A stretch of 64,000 nucleotides of DNA from Streptomyces pseudovenezuelae (GTDB lineage: Bacteria > Actinomycetota > Actinomycetes > Streptomycetales > Streptomycetaceae). The stretch lies in the NCBI RefSeq assembly GCF_001513955.1, contig NZ_KQ948144.1, positions 130,853-194,852 of the forward strand. Direction: 5' to 3'. Position numbers and translations under genes: made by a program. Positions 59,713 to 64,000 of the stretch are shown here, piece after piece; positions within the stretch are counted from its first letter, which is position 1, and each line of letters begins with the position of its first letter. The notes below the pieces were generated by a model. That model saw only the letters and a list, made by a program, of their open reading frames with translations, made no database searches and was not told the origin of the DNA.

Positions 59713-61104
59713 TCACCGTTCCCGCAGCCCCACCACGCTCGCGGCCGCCACCAGCGCGAGGCCCGCTGACACCAGCATCGCGATGTCCGCGCCGTGGGCG
59801 AGGCCGCCGCCGCAGGAGGTGGCGATCGCGATGGTCAGAGCGACTCCGGCGCAGGAGCCGATGTAGCGGAAGGTCTGCTGGGCGCCCGAGCCCATCGCCG
59901 CCCGTGCCGCCGGGACGGACTCCACGGCGAGCAGCGGGAGCGCCGCGTTGAGCAGGCCGCTGCCGATGCCGGCGATCACCAGGCCCGGCAGCAGCCGTAC
60001 CCAGGAACCCGCGTCGAGCGAGCCCAGCATGGTCAGTACGCCCGCCGCGTGAAGGAGGAAGCCGATCGCGAGTTGCCAGCGCGGCGGTACCCGGCCCGCC
60101 AGGCGCCGGACCTGGAGGGCGACCGCGAAGGACAGGCCGGACCAGAGGAGGAAGAGCCAGGCGGTGTCCATCGCGGACAGGCCGACGGTCTGCTGGAGGA
60201 GGGCCGGGAGGAAGCTGAACAGGCCGATCACCGCGAGCCCCGTGAACAGGCCGCTGGAGGAGGAGGCGAGGAAACGGCGGTGGCGCAGCAGGCCCAGGTC
60301 GATCATGGGGGTGGCCGAGCGGCGCTCCACCGCGGCGAACCCGGCGAGCAGGACCACGAACGCCAGCAGCAACAGGCCGACCGGTGCCCGAAGCCAGCCG
60401 TCCCGGCCCAGCGTCAGGGCCGCGACCAGGGCGACCAGGGCGAGCCCGAAGGTCACCGCGCCGGCGAGATCGGGGCGGCCGCCGCGCGGGGCCCGGGACT
60501 CCGAAAGGAAGCGGGCGGACAGGGCGGCCACGAGCACGGCGGCGGCGCCGAGGACGCCGTAGGACACTCTCCAGTTCGGCATCGCGCCGCTCAGCAGCGG
60601 GCCGACCGCGATGCCGCCGCTCACGAACGCGCCCCACACGCCGGTCGCGTGCAGGCGGCCCCTGGGTGAGGGGAAGGCGTGGACGATCAGGCCGAGGCTG
60701 CTCGCGAGGAGTGCCGCGCTGGCCGCGCCCTGGGCGATCCGGGCCAGCGTGAACAGCCAGGTGGACGAGGTCAGGGCGCCGAGGGCCGTGGTGAGGCCGA
60801 GCGCCAGGGTGCCCGCGACGAAGATCCGGCGGCGGCCGTAGTCGTCGGCGAGGCTGCCGGCGACCAGGAGGAGGGCGGCGAGGCCGAGCGGGGTGCCGTT
60901 CAGGAGCCAGGCCTGGGCGGACAGCGGGGTGTGCAGGTCGGCGGCGACGTCGGGGAGCGTGACCATCGGCGCGGTGTACGTCATGAGGGCCACGGCGGTG
61001 GCGGCGCTGGTCAGGGTGAGCGTGGCGGTGGAGTGCGCGGGAGACGCCTGGGGAGCCTCGGCGGCGTTCACCTCAGTGAGAGTTCGTTCATTGAACCTTG
61101 GCAT
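59713..61104 (-). CDS. MFS drug/metabolite efflux transporter
   Basis: A 463-residue 14-helix-type DHA2-like carrier. LPDVAADLHTPLSAQAWLLNG is typical of drug:proton antiporters, and VAGSLADDYGRRRIFVAGTL the A-motif. RIAQGAASAALLASSLGLI and LSESRAPRGGRPD follow. It is divergent from an HxlR regulator with shared operator-like sequences. ATG 61104 is kept although GTG 61071 is possible because the first codons overlap the operator repeat. The regulator probably controls it in response to a quinone, drug or electrophile. Confidence 0.9.
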   Translation of the reverse strand: MPRFNERTLTEVNAAEAPQASPAHSTATLTLTSAATAVALMTYTAPMVTLPDVAADLHTPLSAQAWLLNGTPLGLAALLLVAGSLADDYGRRRIFVAGTLALGLTTALGALTSSTWLFTLARIAQGAASAALLASSLGLIVHAFPSPRGRLHATGVWGAFVSGGIAVGPLLSGAMPNWRVSYGVLGAAAVLVAALSARFLSESRAPRGGRPDLAGAVTFGLALVALVAALTLGRDGWLRAPVGLLLLAFVVLLAGFAAVERRSATPMIDLGLLRHRRFLASSSSGLFTGLAVIGLFSFLPALLQQTVGLSAMDTAWLFLLWSGLSFAVALQVRRLAGRVPPRWQLAIGFLLHAAGVLTMLGSLDAGSWVRLLPGLVIAGIGSGLLNAALPLLAVESVPAARAAMGSGAQQTFRYIGSCAGVALTIAIATSCGGGLAHGADIAMLVSAGLALVAAASVVGLRER

Positions 61105-61142
61105 GCCAAAAACCGTAGCAGAGTAGGTTCTGTCATTGAACC
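61086..61142. promoter_or_regulatory. Operator and promoter region shared by MFS and HxlR genes
   Basis: TCATTGAACC appears twice: within GTTCATTGAACC at 61086-61097 and within GGTTCTGTCATTGAACC at 61126-61142, each partly palindromic. TTGAAC at 61136-61141 is a candidate -35, TTACAG at 61159-61164 a -10 with a 17-nt spacer for the HxlR gene, whose ATG (61173) would then be almost at the transcription start. Likely HxlR autoregulation site. Confidence 0.6.
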
Positions 61143-61172
61143 CACGGCCGGAAAATGGTTACAGTGGGCGTC

Positions 61173-61700
61173 ATGGCACTGGGCAAGGACTACGCGACAC
61201 AGGAATGCTCGATCGCCCGCGCGCTGGAGATCGTCGGCGAGCGCTGGACCCTGCTCGTCGTCCGCGACGCCCTCTACGGCGTCCGGCGCTACAACGACTT
61301 CCTTGTCCACCTCGGCATCCCGCGCGCGGTCCTCGCCACCCGCCTCCAGATGCTCACCGAGGAGGGGATCCTGGAGAAGCGCCGCTACCAGGAGTCCCCG
61401 CCGCGCGACGAGTACGTCGCCACCGACCGCGGCATCGCCCTGTGGCCCGCCCTGCGCGCCCTCGGCCGCTGGGGCCGCGAGCACCACGGCGAGAGCGCGC
61501 TGCGCACCTTCCACCACGCCGAGTGCGGCACCGAACTCGGCTCCTACGGCGAATGCCCCGCCTGCGCGACCGTCGTACCGGTCGAGGACGTCCTCATGGC
61601 GCCTGGCCCCGGACTCGACCCGGACCCGGCCGACCCGGTCAGCCGGGCGCTGCTCCAGCCCCGGAGGCTCCTTCAGCCGATCGTGGTCGATCAGGTATAA
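61173..61700 (+). CDS. HxlR-family transcriptional regulator
   Basis: A 175-residue winged-helix regulator. CSIARALEIVGERWTLLVVRDALYGVRRYNDF is the family's N-terminus; Cys in ECSIAR is conserved and can sense electrophiles. PRAVLATRLQMLTEEGILEKRRY is the recognition helix region. The C-terminus has an extra zinc-like part (CGTELGSYGECPACATV). ATG 61173 lacks a Shine-Dalgarno and is probably leaderless. Divergent from the MFS gene. Confidence 0.93.
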   Translation: MALGKDYATQECSIARALEIVGERWTLLVVRDALYGVRRYNDFLVHLGIPRAVLATRLQMLTEEGILEKRRYQESPPRDEYVATDRGIALWPALRALGRWGREHHGESALRTFHHAECGTELGSYGECPACATVVPVEDVLMAPGPGLDPDPADPVSRALLQPRRLLQPIVVDQV

Positions 61701-61737
61701 CCGGGGGAGGACCGCAGCGAGAGGGGGAGTGGCCGTG

Positions 61738-62046
61738 ATGCGCAACTGGACGACACCGCGTCCCGCCGCCGTGCTGCTCCTGCTCCTCCTCGATGTCGTC
61801 CTCCTCGACGCCGGCAGCCTCTCCGCCGCCGTCGCGCTCGCCGCCACCGCCGCGGCCGGCTCCGCGCTCGCCGCCTGCTCGCTGATCGCCTCGCGCTGCG
61901 CGCCCGCCGTACCGCCCACCCGGGTCCGTACCGCCATCCGCGACCGAGCCCGCCGTACGGCCTTCCTCGCGCAACGCGACCCCGACGCCAAGGGCCGCCC
62001 CCGCCCCCGAGCGCCCGGTCACGCCCTCCCGGCGACCGCCGCGTAG
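61738..62046 (+). CDS. DUF6412-like small membrane protein
   Basis: A 102-residue protein with two hydrophobic segments (AAVLLLLLLDVVLLDAGSL and AVALAATAAAGSALAACSLI) and a basic C-terminus (RTAIRDRARRTAFLAQRDPD). In Streptomyces this sits directly before a second yidC-like gene, as here. ATG 61738 with GAGGGGGAG upstream; GTG 61735 is also possible. Possibly assists insertase function; not demonstrated. Confidence 0.8.
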   Translation: MRNWTTPRPAAVLLLLLLDVVLLDAGSLSAAVALAATAAAGSALAACSLIASRCAPAVPPTRVRTAIRDRARRTAFLAQRDPDAKGRPRPRAPGHALPATAA

Positions 62047-62133
62047 GGGCTCACTCCTGTACGGACACCCCCGCGCGGGTCGTCATGCCGCCTTCTCTCT
62101 TCCGGCACGACGAGACCCCCGGAGGGCTCACCC

Positions 62134-62859
62134 ATGTCCGTCTTCGCTGATCTGGTCCAACACCTCGCCGACCTGCTGCACCCTCTCTTCGGCGCCACCG
62201 CGGCCGCCGCCGCGATCGTCCTGTTCACCGCTTTCGTACGACTGCTCGTGCACCCCCTGTCCCGCGCCGCCGCCCGTGGCCAGAAGGCCCGCACCAGGCT
62301 CCAGCCGAAGATCGCCGAGCTGCGCGGCAGGCACAAGGGCGACCCCGAGAAGCTGCAGAAGGCGGTGATGGCCCTGCACGCCGAGGAGAAGGTCTCACCG
62401 CTGTCCGGATGTCTGCCCGGACTGTTCCAGCTCCCCGCGTTCTTCCTGCTCTACCACCTCTTCTCCAACACGACGATCGGCGGGAAGGCGAACGAACTGC
62501 TCAGCCACGAGCTGTTCACCGCACCGCTCGGCGGCCGCTGGGCGGACGCCCTCGGCGACGGTGGGGTGTTCGGCGGCGCCGGACTCGTCTACGCCGGGCT
62601 GTTCGTCGTGGTCGCCGCCGTCGCGACCTTCAACTTCCGCCGTACGAAGCGGATGATGGCCGCCAACCCGGTCGTGCCGGGTGCCCCCGCGGGCCCGGGC
62701 GCGGAGGCGGTGCCCGGGGTCGGTGCGGTGAGCAGGCTCATGCCCTTCATGTCCTTCTTCACCCTCTTCACCGTGGCGGTGGTGCCCCTGGCCGCCGCGC
62801 TGTACGTGGTGACCAGTTCGACGTGGGCCGCGGTCGAGCGGGCCGCCCTCTACCGCTGA
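62134..62859 (+). CDS. YidC/Oxa1-family membrane protein insertase (paralogue)
   Basis: A 241-residue insertase. AAAIVLFTAFVRLLVHPLSRAAARGQKARTRLQPKIAELRGRHKGDP has the conserved hydrophilic-groove Arg and the cytoplasmic loop. LSGCLPGLFQLPAFFLLYHLFS is helix two, followed by further helices and LMPFMSFFTLFTVAVVPLAAALY. It is shorter than the main YidC, which would be next to rnpA/jag at the replication origin, so it is a second copy. Likely works on small proteins such as the preceding DUF6412 protein. Confidence 0.9.
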   Translation: MSVFADLVQHLADLLHPLFGATAAAAAIVLFTAFVRLLVHPLSRAAARGQKARTRLQPKIAELRGRHKGDPEKLQKAVMALHAEEKVSPLSGCLPGLFQLPAFFLLYHLFSNTTIGGKANELLSHELFTAPLGGRWADALGDGGVFGGAGLVYAGLFVVVAAVATFNFRRTKRMMAANPVVPGAPAGPGAEAVPGVGAVSRLMPFMSFFTLFTVAVVPLAAALYVVTSSTWAAVERAALYR

Positions 62860-62975
62860 CCGGTCCAGTCCGTGAACCGGGTATTGCGGACCGGACGCCC
62901 AGCTTGGAGGATCGACCAGTCATCCGATGGCTGCACCCGTCGGGGGACGCCCCGCGATCGAGGGAGATTGTGATC

Positions 62976-63833
62976 ATGAAGTTGCTGCGAGTCGGTACGG
63001 CGGGAACGGAGACGCCCGCGCTGCTCGACGCCGACGGGGTCCTGCGGGACCTGTCCGGTGTCGTGGACGACATCGACGGGACGCTGCTCGCCGACGACGC
63101 GGCACTCGGCCGGGTCCGCGCGGCCGCGGAGGCCGGGGACCTGCCCGCGCTGGACGCCACGGGGCTCCGCGTCGGGCCGCCGGTCGCCCGGATCGGGAAG
63201 ATCGTCTGCATCGGGCTGAACTACCACGACCACGCGCGCGAGACGGGGGCCGAGCCGCCCGCCGAGCCGGTGATCTTCTTCAAGGCCGCGGACACCGTCG
63301 TCGGACCGTACGACACCGTGCTGGTCCCCCGCCGGTCGGTGAAGACCGACTGGGAGGTCGAGCTGGCGGTCGTGATCGGGCGTACGGCCCGGTATCTGGC
63401 GTCCCCCGAGGAGGGGCTGGCCCATGTCGCCGGATACGCGGTGGCGCACGACGTGTCCGAGCGGGAGTTCCAGATCGAGCGCGGCGGGACGTGGGACAAG
63501 GGGAAGAACTGCGAGACCTTCAATCCCCTGGGGCCCTGGCTGGTGACCGCGGACGAGGTTCCCGATCCGCAGAGCCTGTCCCTGCGGCTGTGGGTCAACG
63601 GAGAGCAGAAGCAGAACGGCACGACCGCCGAGCAGATCTTCCCCGTCGGTGAAGTGGTGCGGTACGTCAGCCAGTTCATGACCCTGTACCCCGGGGACGT
63701 GATCAACACGGGCACGCCGGCCGGGGTCGCGATGGGGGAGCCCGAGCCCAAGCCCTATCTGCGGGCCGGGGACGTGGTGGAGCTGGAGATCTCGGGGCTC
63801 GGGCGTCAGCGGCAGGAGTTCAAGGACGCGTAG
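62976..63833 (+). CDS. Fumarylacetoacetate hydrolase family protein
   Basis: A 285-residue enzyme. GKIVCIGLNYHDHARETGAE, PVIFFKAADTVVGPYD, DWEVELAVVIGR and DVSEREFQIERGGTWDKGKNC, plus FNPLGPWLV and VINTGTPAGVAMG, are the FAH-fold signatures with the metal-binding Glu, Glu, Asp set. Members hydrolyse C-C bonds of 2,4-diketo acids or act as isomerases or ureidoglycolate lyase. ATG 62976 with GAGGGAGA upstream. The substrate is unknown. Confidence 0.93.
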   Translation: MKLLRVGTAGTETPALLDADGVLRDLSGVVDDIDGTLLADDAALGRVRAAAEAGDLPALDATGLRVGPPVARIGKIVCIGLNYHDHARETGAEPPAEPVIFFKAADTVVGPYDTVLVPRRSVKTDWEVELAVVIGRTARYLASPEEGLAHVAGYAVAHDVSEREFQIERGGTWDKGKNCETFNPLGPWLVTADEVPDPQSLSLRLWVNGEQKQNGTTAEQIFPVGEVVRYVSQFMTLYPGDVINTGTPAGVAMGEPEPKPYLRAGDVVELEISGLGRQRQEFKDA

Positions 63834-63898
63834 ACGCTCCGCTGGGAGAACCCGGGACTGCGCGTTGTTCGGCGGGTGCGACTCCGATGTGGCTTGTC

Positions 63899-63920
63899 GC
63901 GCAGTTCCCCGCGCCCCTGA
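63899..63920 (+). repeat. Dispersed GCGCAGTTCCCCGCGCCCC element, copy 4
   Basis: GCGCAGTTCCCCGCGCCCCT followed by GA, in the gap after the FAH gene. It matches the other copies at 23939, 28470 and 28651. Confidence 0.85.
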
Positions 63921-63930
63921 AGGCCGTACC

Positions 63931-64000
63931 TCACCCCAGTAGAGATGCGAGCGTGCGCCAGGCCTCCCTCGGAAGGCTGTGGCGCGGGGCGCCGTCCACG
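63931..64000 (-). CDS. C-terminal fragment of an unidentified protein
   Basis: Reading up from 64000 on the minus strand gives VDGAPRHSLPREAWRTLASL, then LG and stop (TGA at 63931-63933). The 3' end and codon bias fit a gene cut by the window edge. No family can be assigned from 22 residues. Confidence 0.5.
   Translation of the reverse strand, partial: VDGAPRHSLPREAWRTLASLLG

Overview
The window is a piece of a Streptomyces (or very close actinomycete) chromosome. The support is very high G+C with GC-rich third codon positions, GTG starts, a SsgA-family protein, a class E sortase, the nagE2/nagE1/nagF plus rph block with DasR-type operators, DUF397/XRE/ATPase regulator sets, and the dispersed element GCGCAGTTCCCCGCGCCCC. 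No species name can be given from the sequence alone.

Region by region. 1-5.5 kb: NAD salvage (pncA partial, pncB), clpS, a DUF2017 gene and an amino acid permease. 5.1-8.1 kb: an Mec/CysO/CysM cysteine pathway with a LacI-type regulator and a short cysteine-ended leader ORF between them. 8.1-9.6 kb: a membrane-anchored PemK-like protein and a metallo-beta-lactamase-fold hydrolase. 9.6-14.6 kb: N-acetylglucosamine PTS (nagE2, nagE1, nagF) with dre-like palindromes, rph, a lipoprotein and rdgB. 14.6-16.1 kb: tRNA-Leu(UAG) and two overlapping paralogous HNH genes. 16.1-17.9 kb: bcp, a DUF3618 gene, a GroES-like gene, then a guanidine-III riboswitch in front of a SugE/Gdx exporter. 17.9-31 kb: a bifunctional PBP, an ABC exporter operon, DUF1707, a GDSL hydrolase, DUF445, an MFS carrier and a LAXTG-tailed secreted lyase. 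31-38 kb: hsp20, DUF2267, a MITE-like element, a HAD protein, a SsgA-like protein, an ECF sigma factor fused to a zinc finger and a Pro-rich tail, and a BtrH-like protein.

38-52 kb is the accessory core. A DUF397/XRE/ATPase regulatory trio is followed by a stretch of clearly lower G+C. It holds a PIN-like protein, a winged-helix protein, a cytosine-5 DNA methyltransferase, a zinc-binding HNH-like nuclease candidate, a tight operon (ParB-like protein, SNF2-type helicase, DUF3883 nuclease-like protein), a GmrSD-type DUF262 protein and a Vsr endonuclease. I read it as a composite restriction or phage-defence island: Dcm, Vsr and HNH form a type II-like methylation, repair and restriction set, and the ParB-like/helicase/DUF3883 operon looks like a second, possibly undescribed module.

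52-64 kb returns to core-like DNA: an SDR enzyme, a small Cys-rich protein, a secreted protein with an apparent frameshift near its 3' end, a small secreted protein, a SEC-C/TPR protein, a GH30 galactanase, a class E sortase (likely enzyme for the LAXTG protein at 28.7 kb), a block of degenerate tandem repeats, a divergent MFS/HxlR pair, a DUF6412 protein next to a YidC paralogue, and a fumarylacetoacetate hydrolase family enzyme. Function assignments rest on motifs and family knowledge read by eye; no database search was run.
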